DNA of 64,000 bases from Ridgeia piscesae (GCA_025642075.2 JAODUO010000055.1:903501-967500), one strand, 5' to 3'. Positions 34,480 to 46,833 are shown, numbered from the stretch's first letter. Numbers and translations: made by a program. Notes: a model not told the origin generated them from the sequence alone.

Positions 34480-36200
34480 GAAGCCACGTTGTGTGTCAAA
34501 TAAGACAGTGTATGTCGAGATGGTCCGTTATGTTGTGTGTCAGATAAGACAGTGTAGGTCGAGATGGTCCGTTATGTTGTGTGTGTCAGATAAGACAGTG
34601 TAGGTCGAGATGATCCGTTATGTTGTGTGTCAGATAAGACAGTGTAGGTCGAGATGATCCGTTATGTTGTGTGAAATAAGACAGTGTAGGTCGAGATGGT
34701 CCGTTATGTTGTGTGTCAGATAAGACAGTGTAGGTCGAGATGGTCCGTTATGTTGTGTGTCAGATAAGACAGTGTAGGTCGAGATGGTCCGTTATGTTGT
34801 GTGTCAAATAAGACAGTGTAGGTCGAGATGGTCCGTTATGTTGTGTGTCAGATAAGACAGTGTAGGTCGAGATGGTCCGTTATGTTGTGTGTCAGATAAG
34901 ACAGTGTAGGTCGAGATGGTCCGTTATGTTGTGTGTCAGATAAGACAGTGTAGGTCGAGATGGTCCGTTATGTTGTGTGTCAGATAAGACAGTGTAGGTC
35001 GAGATGGTCCGTTATGTTGTGTGTCAGATAAGACAGTGTAGGTCGAGATGGTCCGTTATGGTGTGTGTCAGATAAGACAGTGTAGGTCGAGATGATCCGT
35101 TATGTTGTGTGTCAGATAAAACAGTGTAGGTCGAGATGGTCCGTTATGTTGTATGTCAGATAAGACAGTGTAGGTCGAGATGGTCCGTTATGTTGTGTGT
35201 CAGATAAGACAGTGTAGGTCGAGATGGTCCGTTATGTTGTATGTCAGATAAGACAGTGTAGGTCGAGATGGTCCGTTATGTTGTGTGTCAGATAAGACAG
35301 TGTAGGTCGAGATGGTCCGTTATGTTGTGTGTCAGATAAGACAGTGTAGGTCGAGATGGTCCGTTATGTTGTGTGTCAGATAAGACAGTGTAGGTCGAGA
35401 TGGTCCGTTATGTTGTGTGTCAGATAAGACAGTGTAGGTCGATATGGTCCGTTATGTTGTGTGTCAAATAAGACAGTGTAGGTCGAGATGGTCCGTTATG
35501 TTGTGTGTCAGATAAGACAGTGTAGGTCGAGATGGTCCGTTATGTTGTGTGTCAAATAAGACAGTGTAGGTCAAGATGGTCCATTATGTTGTGTGTCAGA
35601 TAAGACAGTGTAGGTCGAGATGGTCCGTTATGTTGTGTGTCAAATAAGACAGTGTAGGTCAAGATGGTCCATTATGTTGTGTGTCAGATAAGACAGTGTA
35701 GGTCGAGATGGTCCGTTATGTTGTGTGTCAGATAAGACAGTGTAGGTCGATATGGTCCGTTATGTTGTGTGTCAAATAAGACAGTGTAGGTCAAGATGGT
35801 CCATTATGTTGTGTGTCAGATAAGACAGTGTAGGTCGAGATGGTCCGTTATGTTGTGTGTCAGATAAGACAGTGTAGGTATAGATGGTCCGTTATGTTGT
35901 GTGTCAGATAAGACAGTGTAGGTCGAGATGGTCCGTTATGTTGTGTGTCAGATAAGACAGTGTAGGTCGAGATGGTCCGTTATGTTGTGTGTCAGATAAG
36001 ACAGTGTAGGTCGAGATGGTCCGTTATGTTGTGTGTCAGATAAGACAGTGTAGGTCGAGATGGTCCGTTATGTTGTGTGTCAGATAAGACAGTGTAGGTC
36101 TAGATGGTCCGTTATGTTGTGTGTCAGATAAGACAGTGTAGGTCTAGATGGTCCGTTATGTTGTGTGTCAGATAAGACAGTGTAGGTCGAGATGGTCCGG
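34480..36200. repeat. 44-bp minisatellite derived from LINE RT coding sequence
   Basis: About 39 units with the parts GTTGTGTGTCAGATAAGACA and GTGTAGGTCGAGATGGTCCG. On the minus strand one unit reads TDHLDLHCLI then a T-H-N or D-T-Q-H-N frame. The unique sequence just beyond the array reads FDTQRGFRSK, so the unit is a piece of the RT itself. Variants (CAAATAAG, GGTCAAGATGGTCCA) recur at intervals, suggesting block duplications. Confidence 0.92.
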
Positions 36201-36475
36201 TATGTTAGAGTAAATAATGTATTCAAGGAGTTTGCAGCATATTGCGTGGGGTTAGGGAGATGTGACGATAATTTGATGGAAGGGACCGGTCTCCCTTGTT
36301 CAACATTGGGATGATGTTGGCTTCCAAACATGAGACGGGAAGTTCACCTGTGGTGTTTGGTCTTTGAAAGATTACTCTGAGAGCTGGAGCTAATTGCGCC
36401 ACTGCGCAAAGTACAACGCGTTTATATAATGTTCTCTACAATTTGTCATCCCGTCCGACAGCCGCGAATCGTTTG

Positions 36476-36809
36476 TCAGGTTGGCACGCGTCGGCTGTTG
36501 ACAGACGTTGTGGTATAATCTCGATAATAGGCACCCAGCGCCAGCGCCCAGTCAACCGTGACGGTGCTAGCGGCAACGCGTGTATGTATTCGTACTCTGT
36601 CCTTGTCAGCGGCAGTCACGCGTGTCAAATGGCCCGTGGCTTCAACGACACGTGACACGCGCCGTGTTTGAATGGAGCGAGCCATCAGGGTGTGGGGAAA
36701 ATATGGGAATATGTTTACGTGGGAATTGGGACAATCTAACATCCATCCTTCGAAGAGGGTACATTGGTTGGCATAACACATAAAAACACCACTTTAGCGG
36801 TATCCATTT
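36476..36809. other. Spacer between two LINE remnants
   Basis: CpG-rich unique stretch (36480-36660) with many ACGCG and CGTGAC steps, then ordinary sequence. Open frames here overlap on both strands and resemble nothing known. Confidence 0.4.
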
Positions 36810-37977
36810 TTTAAAGTTTAAAGTTGATTCACTTCACTGGCAGCCAAAGCGGCTGAATTGTACAATAAGAACATTATGGTTGATAACAAAGTCATTAATG
36901 TATATTAGTATAACTGTTTATGAAAGTATAACAATATATGAAAGTGTTACTAATTAGAATGTCTAGTACAATTAAAACGATAAAAATTTCGGATAGTAAA
37001 ACTGTTAATGTTCTGTAATATAAATACATACATTTAGATAAATTAAAGCATAAAAAAATATTTAGCAAAATATATTATTATAAATAAATCATACAACATG
37101 ACAACATGACTAAATTAGTCTAAAATAGAATTGAATAAATAGCTAAAAAGATTCACAGTTCAAAGCCAGTAATGTTCGTCTGTAAATAGAGAAGTCCATT
37201 CACTGTCAATTATACAGTCCATACGGCACAAAAGAGTTCTTGAAGCGATTGGTCTTACAGCGAGGAACACCGTAAGCGCGAGCGTTACAAAGAGAGTAGT
37301 TGCATGTCCTGGGGGCGGCAGGAGATGGTGCAGCTTGTGGTTGGTTTGCTGCATCCTCGCGAACAAGGATCTGCACAGCGCCTCTCTCCGGTCTGCCAGC
37401 GTTGATATTCTCGCAGTAGCGATGGCGTCGTTATAACGCACTCCACAACATATAATGCGCATGGCCCTTTTCTGAATTATTTCGAACAGGTTTGTTTGTC
37501 TTATTGTCAGACTGGTATGCCACACTTGATAGGCGTATTCGATGACAGAACGTGTGATTGTGGTATATGTTTGACGAGATGATGCGGTTCTATTCCAGCA
37601 CGCTTCAGTAGAATGACGAAGTATAGTCGTCGTGAAGCTTTTGTTGTGATATCGTCGATATGAAGTTGCCACGTAAGATGTGAAATGGTGACACCTAGTA
37701 GTCGAGTGCTGTGAACTTGTTCAATTTGGATGTCGTTAATAGTTATCGGCGGGATGTCTGGCGTTTCTTTTTTGAAGCAAATGCGCATTTCTTTTGTTTT
37801 GTCAAAGTTCAGTGCCATATTGTTGGTGATTGTCCATTGTGCCACTTCGTCTGCCGCGGTTTGGAGTGAACTGTTAACACATGAAGGTGCACCTGATTCC
37901 CAAATTGTGCAGTCGCCTACACATTTAACGTGCTCACAGGTTGTTCGCAAGTCGTTTATGAGACCGAAGTTTGTTCC

Positions 37978-38552
37978 TTGTGGCACACATGCGTTGATGG
38001 TGATGTGGCACACATGCGTTGATGATGATGTGGCACACATGCGTTGCTGATGATGTGGCACACATGCGTTGATAGTGATGTGGCACACATGCGTTGATGA
38101 TGATGTGGCACACATGCGTTGATGGTGATGTGGCACACATGCGTTGATGGTGATGTGGCACACATGCGTTGATGGTGATGTGGCACACATGCGTTGATGA
38201 TTATGTGGCACACATGCGTTGATGATTATGTGGCACACATGCGTTGATGGTGATGTGGCACACATGCGTTGATGATGATGTGGCACACATGCGTTGATGA
38301 TTATGTGGCACACATGCGTTGATGGTGATGTGGCACACATGCGTTGATGGTGATGTGGCACACATGCGTTGATGGTGATGTGGCACACATGCGTTGATGA
38401 TGATGTGGCACACATGCGTTGATGATGTTGTGGCACACATGCGTTGATGGTGATGTGGCACACATGCGTTGATGATGATGTGGCACACATGCGTTGATGG
38501 TGATGTGGCACACATGCGTTGATGATGTTGTGGCACACATGCGTTGATGGTA
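37978..38552. repeat. 25-bp minisatellite derived from LINE RT coding sequence
   Basis: About 23 units of GTGGCACACATGCGTTGATG plus GTGAT, ATGAT or ATTAT. On the minus strand a unit reads ITINACVP, and the unique flank reads INACVPQGTNFG: the RT's own V-P-Q-G-T motif region was multiplied. Because 25 is not a multiple of 3, the peptide repeats only every three units and all three minus frames stay open. Confidence 0.93.
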
Positions 38553-39182
38553 GTGAACTTAGACTTTACACTTTACTCGCTGTTTGCGTTCGCATAAGAA
38601 ATATGTTAGCCATTTGGTTATACAATTTGGCAATCCAAGTGACGTACATTCAGTCAGCAAAATGTGGTGGTCTACTCGTTCAAATGCTTTGCTGAAGTCG
38701 ACGATTAGTACACGGATCATGGTACCGCTGGAATCGAGCGCAGCTTTCCACCTGTGCACTAGTTCTATAAGTGCATGCACAGTAGACGTTCCCTTGACTG
38801 ACCCAAATTGTTGTGGGTCACCCTGGTCGCCGGCGATGGCCGTTATCCAGGAGATTGCGCACACGGGAGGAGCGAGTGTGGTGGCGTAATCACGTAGAAT
38901 CCAGTTGGGTATTTCGTCCGGGCCGGCAGCATTGTTTGTTTTAATCCGTGATAGAGAATCACTTACTTCTGCGACACTGATGATGTAGGTATCTGGGACG
39001 GAGGAATCTGCTCCTAGCGGGAGGAAGGTATCGTCCGGTGACAATGGGGTAAAAATCGTCCCAGATTGCCAGAAATCACACACGTCATCGGTGAGAACGT
39101 CTAATTTCCCTCCCGCAATACGATTTAGCAAGTTTGTCGCCATGCCAATATCATGAATATAACTTTCATTGTATATATGCAA

Positions 39183-39670
39183 TATGGATTTGTGTAAAAT
39201 ATCGTTAAGCCTTAATTTATTCTTTAGATCTATTTATTTTAACGTTTAAAAAAAATAAGTTTAGTAAAATAATCAGAAATATGTTTTAATGTCTTAAATT
39301 ATTTAAATTAGTTTTATATATACATATAATAATTATATTCTCTACATTTTAACTTATATTTATGCTAATGTCTTAAATTATATATTATTTCACTCCATTT
39401 TTACAAATATACTTTGCATGTTTTATGTACCATTTTCAATCGCTATGATTGCCCAGAATGAAAAAAAAATATTATTATACATGCATGTATTATTAATTTT
39501 GTACTCATTACCCGTATTTTATATGTTTTAATGTTGTCATTTTAAATACTCTGTATGTTTTTTTAATGTTTTACGTCTCGTTGATTTACACTTGTTTGTC
39601 AGAAAATAGCTTAGATTAGCTAATGTTATCAAATTCACATGTAAACCGACGTTAAATAAAGCTTCTTGTA
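39183..39670 (+). mobile_element. AT-rich insertion inside the LINE remnant, possibly the 3' end of another LINE
   Basis: The minus-strand LINE frame stops at about 39182 and resumes at about 39690. The sequence between is AT-rich and ends on the plus strand in GTTAAATAAAGCTTCTTGTA, like a polyadenylation signal plus terminal repeat of a 5'-truncated LINE. Target-site duplications are not obvious. Confidence 0.45.
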
Positions 39671-40468
39671 TCTTGTAAGTCCCTGTAGACTATCGCAATC
39701 TACTTTGACCCCAGCAATATCTTTGATTTTATTCCACCAACGTTTCGGGTGATCTTTCTTCAGAGCTTGGATCTTACGTTCGTAGTATCTCCGTTGCAGC
39801 AACTTTATTCCTGTATTGGTTGTACAATGTACAATATCCACCCAAAAGTCGACGAATGAAATGGCTAAAGTTATCATCTACCCAAGGTCTGTCATTTGAG
39901 CAACGTCTGATTTGGCGCTCAGGAAGATTTCATGTCAAGTAATGTTCTTATAGTAGAATTGAAGAAATTCAGTTGCTCTTCGCAAGTTTGGAGACGGAAA
40001 AGTGTATCCCATGAGGTGGTTTGAAGTGCTCCTTGGAAACGGGACGATCACGTGGTTTCAGGCTACGAGATGGTGTACAGGAAACCACCGGTGATGTATA
40101 TTTCGACGATGTGGATGGGATGCAAACAACCACCTTGTGATCAGAGAGGCCGATTGGTGCACAATTGACAGGGCGTTGATAGAAGTTAGATACATTGGTG
40201 TAGATGTTATCTAATATTGCATTACCTCGTGTTGGTAAGTCAACAATTTGTTTCAGATTATGTGCACATGTGTGGGTGTGACGTACCGCAACAAGTCAAC
40301 TGGATATACGCTCACAACTCGGACGTGCACAAAAAGTCTGGCTTCAATGTAATGTTTTGTGACGGTGATGTTTGTTCTTACCAGTCGCTGTTTATTCGCT
40401 CCTTGCTGCCGTAAGTGTTGGCGTCGTGTTGTACGGAGCACCAAGAAGACTGTCCCGTTATTATTTTA

Positions 40469-40471
<3 letters not shown>

Positions 40472-40558
<87 letters not shown>
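40472..40558. repeat. (TA)n microsatellite
   Basis: Pure alternating TA of about 87 bp. Confidence 0.97.
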
Positions 40559-40560
<2 letters not shown>

Positions 40561-40799
40561 GTTTATTGCGAGTATAGCTACAGTAGTGATATCTGCAGAG
40601 TTCAAACAGTCTCTAGCTTCTTTCTTATAATCTTCTTGTTCGGCCTAAGCGATTCTGCTGTTAGCAGCATTAAACTAGTCTTATCGATGCTCTTTGGACA
40701 GGTAGACATATGTTGTAGGCACTGATACAGTTGACTGTGTTTGAGTTGAGAAGCCCATAGTGAGAAGGCGTTCTGAACTATCTATTGCGAGTTCTTTTA

Positions 40800-41085
40800 A
40801 GTGGAGGGGGTGTAGGGAGGAGAGCGGAGAACGGTGGTGTGGTAACAGGAATGGCGACAGTGAAGACGGAGGAGGGGTCTTTCAGCGTGACGGTGTTAGT
40901 GGGAGGAAAAGCGTGTCGGTGAACCGTACGGTGGACAGAGGGATAAAGTGAAGGGGTTGACCTGTAGACGTGGCAATTATGGGATGAAATCTACGGGGTA
41001 GAGGTGGAATGACAAGAGTGAAGAGGTTCACCACATGCACCGACTGGCTGAACTCGGTGTTCTTTGTAAGTGTTTCACAGTCAAC
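40800..41085 (-). mobile_element. Third LINE tail, related to 33000-33430
   Basis: Collinear with 33000-33430: shared blocks include ACAGGAATGGCGACAG/CCAGGAATAGCGACAG, TTAGTGGGAGGAAAA, GGATAAA, GGAATGACA, AGAGGTTCA/AAAGGTTCA and CGGTGTTCT. It therefore looks like the 3' end of the same LINE family. The 58-bp array begins within a few bases of its right end. Confidence 0.55.
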
Positions 41086-41091
41086 TGGAGA

Positions 41092-44000
41092 GAGCGAGAC
41101 TTGTCTGTCCTACTGCTGTCACACTGCATCAAACATTACGTCGTATATCAGACGAGACTTGTCTGTCCGACTGCTGTCACACTGCATCAAACATTATGTC
41201 GTAAATCAGACGAGACTTGTCTGTCCTACTGCTGTCACACTGCACCAAACATTATGTCGTAAATCAGACGAGAATTGACTGTCCTACTGCTGTCACACTG
41301 CGCCAAACATTATGTCGTAAATCAGACGAGACTTGTCTGTCCTACTGCTGTCACACTGCATCAAACATTATGTCGTAAATCAGACGAGACTTGTCTGTCC
41401 TACTGCTGTCACACTGCACCAAAAATTATGTCGTAAATCAGACGAGAATTGACTGTCCTACTGCTGTCACACTGCGCCAAACATTACGTCGTAAATCAGA
41501 CGAGACTTGACTGTCCTACTGTTGTCACACTGCACCAAACATTATGTAGTAAATCAGACGAGACTTGTCTGTCCTACTGTTGTCACACTGCGCCAAACAT
41601 TATGTCGTAAATCAGACGAGACTTGTCTGTCCTACTGATGTCACACTGCACCAAACATTATGTCGTAAATCAGACGAGACTTGACTGTCCTACTGTTGTC
41701 ACACTACGCCAAACATTATGTCGTAAATCAGACGAGACTTGTCTGTCCGACTATTGTCACACTGCACCAAACATTATGTCGTAAATCAGACGAGACTTGT
41801 CTGTCCTACTGTTGTCACACTGCACCAAACATTATGTCGTAAATCAGACGAGACTTGACTGTCCTACTGTTGTCACACTGCACCAAACATTATGTCGTAA
41901 ATCAGACGAGACGTGTCTGTCCTACTGCTGTCACACTGCGCCAAACATTACGTCGTAAATCAGACGAGACTTGACTGTCCTACTGTTGTCACACTGCACC
42001 AAATATTATGTCGTAAATCAGACGAGACTTGTCTGTCCTACTGATGTCACACTGCACCAAACATTATGTCGTAAATCAGACGAGACTTGTCTGTCCTACT
42101 GTTGTCACACTGCACCAAACATAACGTCGTAAATCAGACGAGAATTGACTGTCCTACTGCTGTCACACTGCGCCAAACATTATGTCGTAAATCAGACGAG
42201 ACTTGTCTGTCCTACTGCTGTCACACTGCACCAAAAATTATGTCGTAAATCAGACGAGAATTGACTGTCCTACTGCTGTCACACTGCGCCAAACATTACG
42301 TCGTAAATCAGACGAGACTTGACTGCCCTACTGTTGTCACACTGCACCAAACATTATGTCGTAAATCAGACGAGACTTGTCTGTCCTACTGTTGTCACAC
42401 TGCGCCAAACATTATGTCGTAAATCAGACGAGACTTGTCTGTCCTACTGATGTCACACTGCATCAAACATTATGTCGTAAATCAGACGAGACTTGACTGT
42501 CCTACTGTTGTCACACTGCGCCAAACATTATGTCGTAAATCAGACGAGACTTGTCTGTCCGACTGTTGTCACACTGCACCAAACATTATGTCGTAAATCA
42601 GACGTTACTTGTCTGTCCTACTGTTGTCACACTGCACCAAACATTATGTCGTAAATCAGACGAGACTTGACTGTCCTACTGTTGTCACACTGCACCAAAC
42701 ATTATGTCGTAAATCAGACGAGACTTGTCTGTCCTACTGTGTCACACTGCACCAAACATTATGTCGTAAATCAGACGAGACTTGTCTGTCCTACTGTGTC
42801 ACACTGCACCAAACATTATGTCGTAAATCAGACGAGACTTGTCTGTCCACTGCTGTCACACTGCACCAAACATTATGTCGTAAATCAGACGAGACTTGTC
42901 TGTCCTACTGTGTCACACTGCACCAAACATTATGTCGTAAATCAGACGAGACTTGTCTGTCCTACTGTTGTCACACTGCACCAAACATTATGTCGTAAAT
43001 CAGACGAGACTTGTCTGTCCTACTGATGTCACACTGCACCAAACATTATGTCGTAAATCAGACGAGACTTGACTGTCCTACTGTTGTCACACTGCACCAA
43101 ACATTATGTCGTAAATCAGACGAGACTTGTCTGTCCTACTGATGTCACACTGCACCAAACATTATGTCGTAAATCAGACGAGACTTGTCTGTCCTACTGT
43201 TGTCACACTGCACCAAACATTATGTCGTAAATCAGACGAGACTTGTCTGTCCTACTGATGTCACACTGCACCAAACATTATGTCGTAAATCAGACGAGAC
43301 TTGTCTGTCCTACTGTTGTCACACTGCACCAAACATTACGTCGTAAATCAGACGAGACTTGTCTGTCCTACTGATGTCACACTGCACCAAACATTATGTC
43401 GTAAATCAGACGAGACTTGTCTGTCCTACTGCTGTCACACTGCACCAAAATTATGTCGTAAATCAGACGAGACTTGTCTGTCCTACTGCTGTCACACTGC
43501 ACCAAACATTATGTCGTAAATCAGACGAGACTTGTCTGTCCTACTGCTGTCACACTGCACCAAACATTATGTCGTAAATCAGACGAGACTTGTCTGTCCT
43601 ACTGCTGTCACACTGCACCAAACATTATGTCGTAAATCAGACGAGACTTGTCTGTCCTACTGCTGTCACACTGCACCAAACATTATGTCGTAAATCAGAC
43701 GAGACTTGTCTGTCCTACTGTGTCACACTGCACCAAACATTATGCGTAAATCAGACGAGACTTGTCTGTCCTGACTGCTGTCACACTGCACCAAACATTA
43801 TGTCGTAAATCAGACGAACTTGTCTGTCCTACTGCTGTCACACTGCACCAAACATTATGTCGTAAATCAGACGAGACTTGTCTGTCCTACTGCTGTCACA
43901 CTGCACCAAACATTATGTCGTAAATCAGACGAGACTTGTCTGTCCTACTGCTGTCACACTGCACCAAACATTATGTCGTAAATCAGACGAGACTTGTCTG

Positions 44001-45092
44001 TCCTACTGCTGTCACACTGCACCAAACATTATGTCGTAAATCAGACGAGACTTGTCTGTCCTACTGCTGTCACACTGCACCAAACATTATGTCGTAAATC
44101 AGACGAGACTTGTCTGTCCTACTGCTGTCACACTGCACCAAACATTATGTCGTAAATCAGACGAGACTTGTCTGTCCTACTGCTGTCACACTGCACCAAA
44201 CATTATGTCGTAAATCAGACGAGACTTGTCTGTCCTACTGCTGTCACACTGCACCAAACATTATGTCGTAAATCAGACGAGACTTGTCTGTCCTACTGCT
44301 GTCACACTGCACCAAACATTATGTCGTAAATCAGACGAGACTTGTCTGTCCTACTGCTGTCACACTGCACCAAACATTATGTCGTAAATCAGACGAGACT
44401 TGTCTGTCCTACTGCTGTCACACTGCACCAAACATTATGTCGTAAATCAGACGAGACTTGTCTGTCCTACTGCTGTCACACTGCACCAAACATTATGTCG
44501 TAAATCAGCACGAGACTGTGTCTGTCCTACTGCTGTTCACACTGCACCAAACATTATGTCGTAAATCAGACGAGACTTGTCTGTACTTTCTGTCACACTG
44601 CACCAAACATTATCCGTAAATCAGACGAGACTTGTCTGTCCTACTGCTGTCACACTGCACCAAACATTATGTCGTAAATCAGACGAGACTTGTCTGTCCT
44701 GTTGCTGTCACACTGCACCAAACATTATGTCGTAAATCAGACGAGACGTGTCTGTCCTACTGCTGTCACACTGCACCAAACATTATGTCGTAAATCAGAC
44801 GAGACTTGTCTGTCCTGTTGCTGTCACACTGCACCAAACATTATGCCGTAAATCAGACGAGACTTGTCTGTCCTACTGTTGTCACACTGCACCAAACATT
44901 ATGTCGTAAATCAGACAAGACTTGTCTGTCCTACTGCTGTCACACTGCACCAAACATTATGTCGTAAATCAGACGAGACTTGTCTGTCCTACTGCTGTCT
45001 CACTGCACCAAACATTATGTCGTAAATCACACGAGACTTGTCTGTCCTACTGCTGTCACACTGCACCAAACATTATGTCGTAAATCAAACGA
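41092..45092. repeat. 58-bp satellite, about 69 units, with higher-order structure
   Basis: Unit parts: ACGAGACTTGTCTGTCCTAC, TGCTGTCACACTGCACCAAA and CATTATGTCGTAAATCAG. The left half (to about 43.3 kb) is heterogeneous, and a run of marked variants recurs exactly 812 bp (14 units) later. The right half (43.4-44.5 kb) is almost uniform. Indel-rich units occur at 43730-43830 and 44500-44625. Confidence 0.95.
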
Positions 45093-45281
45093 GCACGCAA
45101 ACACGACACATGTGCTGCCTGTGTGTTTGAGTGTGTGTTCTTTCACCAAATGTGATCATGACCCAACTACTACTGAATGTCAGGTTGAAATACACCGGCA
45201 TTGCAGAAGTGTACGACAGTTCTAGGAAATGACAACATATGTTAAATCGCTTAGTTAAGTTGATTGTTAAAATATAACTTT

Positions 45282-45572
45282 TCAGAGCATATAAGATAGT
45301 CCGTAGAATATGTATCTAAATATCTGTCCCACGGTCTTGTTGAGACGTTTTATCGACTCCGGGTCGTAGTCGACGTTGTGTTTCCGATACCAGAGGTGCA
45401 CGGCGTAGTTCCGCGCTGTCCAGTTGTAGAACACGCCATCGTCGTAGAGTTTCCGCCGTTCCGGCACCTCCCAGTTCGGTTTGTGGATCGTATCTTTCTC
45501 AACATGCACGAGTCCATGCAAGGTGTCTCTTGGCGATAATTCCGGCATTTTGACTGAGTGATAGCCCCAGTG
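45282..45572 (-). pseudogene. Truncated copy of the DXD glycosyltransferase at 54498
   Basis: It encodes LVHVEKDTIHKPNW, then KLYDDGVFYNWTARNYAVHL and WYRKHNVDYDPESIKRLNKT, nearly identical to residues 366-436 of the 442-aa transferase at 54498-55826. Similarity starts abruptly at W-x-Y-H-S-V (residue 348 of the parent), and a small frameshift pair lies just after it (MPELSPRDTLHG versus MPGIIAREHPG). The DXD motif, membrane anchor and stem are missing; upstream is a GTGTG-rich tract. The parent is a single coding exon, so a fragment starting mid-exon is best read as a relic. The C-terminal last residues differ (LSYML). Confidence 0.75.
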
Positions 45573-46448
45573 CCTTCAGTCGCCCATGTGTGCCCGTGTG
45601 CGTCCGCGTGTGTCTGTGTGTACCCATGTGTGTCCGAGTGTGTCCATGTGCGCCCGTGTGTGACCGAGTGTTTCCGTGTTTCACGAATACAGTGACAAAC
45701 GGAATATTTACAACATGTCATTGTTCAGCTTACATCGATCGACGAATGTTTGGTCTGCGCCATGACAGCGTGGTGTTGACACTTGAAGCTCCGCCCACGT
45801 CGGGACACCGCCTTCCATGGAATGCCATCCGAATGACAGCGCGTTGATTCTTTTAAATAGTTAATGGTTCAATGCATCGTTCATACGTGTGACATCAGGA
45901 TGTATAATATGGCGTGACAGTAGACAGTCAGTTAAGGCCGCGTGTGTAGTTTCGACCGAGCGGAGTCTTCCCTGCGCCGCTGACGTTCAGTAGGAGGAGT
46001 CAACTCGCGACACGGACGGGTTTCATCGGCGGCATTATTGACGTGTAGAACTGACGTGTGTGGCACGTCGTGTCTACGGCCAACAGGTACGCTCGTCGGA
46101 AATCGCTCCACAGCTACGTGATTCGGACATCAGAATGGCGACCATCAGGCTGCGATCGCGTAACGATATGAACAGCGCGAGACAACTGGCGATAGGCCGT
46201 ACGGGTGGAAGACAGCGGGGAGAAGATTGAATGCGAAATGAAGATGTCCGACAGACTCGTTGTATCGCAGGAACAACGAATCATCATATTGATGGAAAGG
46301 CAAGAGGGTGGTTGTTCATCAAAGAATACCGTACACCTTTGCACTGTGAATGTTGTATCGAGATTCCCGGAGCCAGATGTTCTCTCTTCGCGCACGCGCA
46401 ACACGTGAACGAACACTCAGATCCGCATTCTCTGTAGAACAGTAAAAG
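45573..46448 (+). other. Upstream region and likely 5' non-coding exon of the 46900 transferase
   Basis: It opens with a TGTGTCCGTGTG-like low-complexity tract (45580-45680) followed by CpG-rich unique sequence. A consensus donor (AAAAG then GTAAGT at 46449) could end a non-coding first exon. Short upstream open frames (46205-46437) look incidental. Confidence 0.4.
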
Positions 46449-46833
46449 GTAAGTTCTTATATACTGCTGTATCCAATCGTCAGGATTGCTCAAAGTGCTT
46501 TATAATTTACTCCCTGGCAGACCCGCATCCACCATTCAGCCATGCTGCAACTAATGAGCGAAGACTGTTCGTACACAAATATTGTCTATACCCAGATACT
46601 CATTCAGTTTGCTCAACAACAACCACAACAACAACGACAACTACGACAACAACAACCACAACAACAGTAACAACAACAATAATAATAACAACAACAACAA
46701 CAACAGTAACAACGGTTCAATGAAGACGATTATTAGGAAAAGTGCATGTGTTGTTTCGATTCGAATACATCATACTGTACCACGAAGATTGTCGTAGTTT
46801 TTATAAGCACAGTATTTCTTTCATTTGTTTCAG
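46449..46833 (+). other. Likely 5' UTR intron of the 46900 transferase
   Basis: Bounded by GTAAGT at 46449 and a pyrimidine-rich acceptor TTTCATTTGTTTCAG ending at 46833. It contains an AAC/CAA-rich microsatellite (46613-46715). Inferred from splice consensus only. Confidence 0.45.

Larger units (their letters stand above)
33000..36475 (-). mobile_element. CR1/Jockey-like LINE remnant broken by internal tandem repeats
   Basis: Read on the minus strand, right to left: RT finger block LAPALRVIFQRPNTTGELPV then CLEANIIPMLNKGDRS (36420-36240); the 44-bp array; FDTQRGFRSKHSTETQ (34500-34450); SSKAFDI (near 34385); VRRGVPQGMVLGPF (near 34250); a TA tract; NDLPDN and VRLFTDDCVIYREINNQLDS (34125-34040) with the catalytic DD; then thumb sequence with RPLLEYSSSVRDP and VQRRAAIFDL down to about 33430. 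Frameshifts and stops are frequent, so it is dead. The last 400 bp resemble 40800-41085. Confidence 0.8.
36810..40255 (-). mobile_element. Second LINE remnant (endonuclease C-end, RT, 3' UTR)
   Basis: On the minus strand, right to left: LPTRGNAILDNIYTNVSNF then PIGLSDHKVVV (about 40235-40110), the end of an APE-type endonuclease; linker HPKRWWNKIKDIAG (near 39730); a 490-bp insertion; NAAGPDEIPNWILRDYA (near 38910); QQFGSVKGTSTVHALIELV and VLIVDFSKAFERVDHHILL (38810-38650); a 25-bp array; INACVPQGTNFG, VGDCTIWES in place of the usual x-D-D box, ALNFDKTKEMRI; thumb with VIEYAYQVWHTSL and RAMRIICCGVRYND to a stop near 37160; then AT-rich 3' UTR ending near TTTAAACTTTAAA at about 36820. RT motifs 1-2 are missing after PPVCAI and a catalytic Asp is Gly. 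The copy is dead. Confidence 0.82.

Noticed and set aside
37507..38538. 343-codon minus frame mixing His/Cys repeats with RT-like sequence
   Set aside because: Not a gene of its own: a chance join of the 25-bp array with the degenerate palm and thumb of a LINE.
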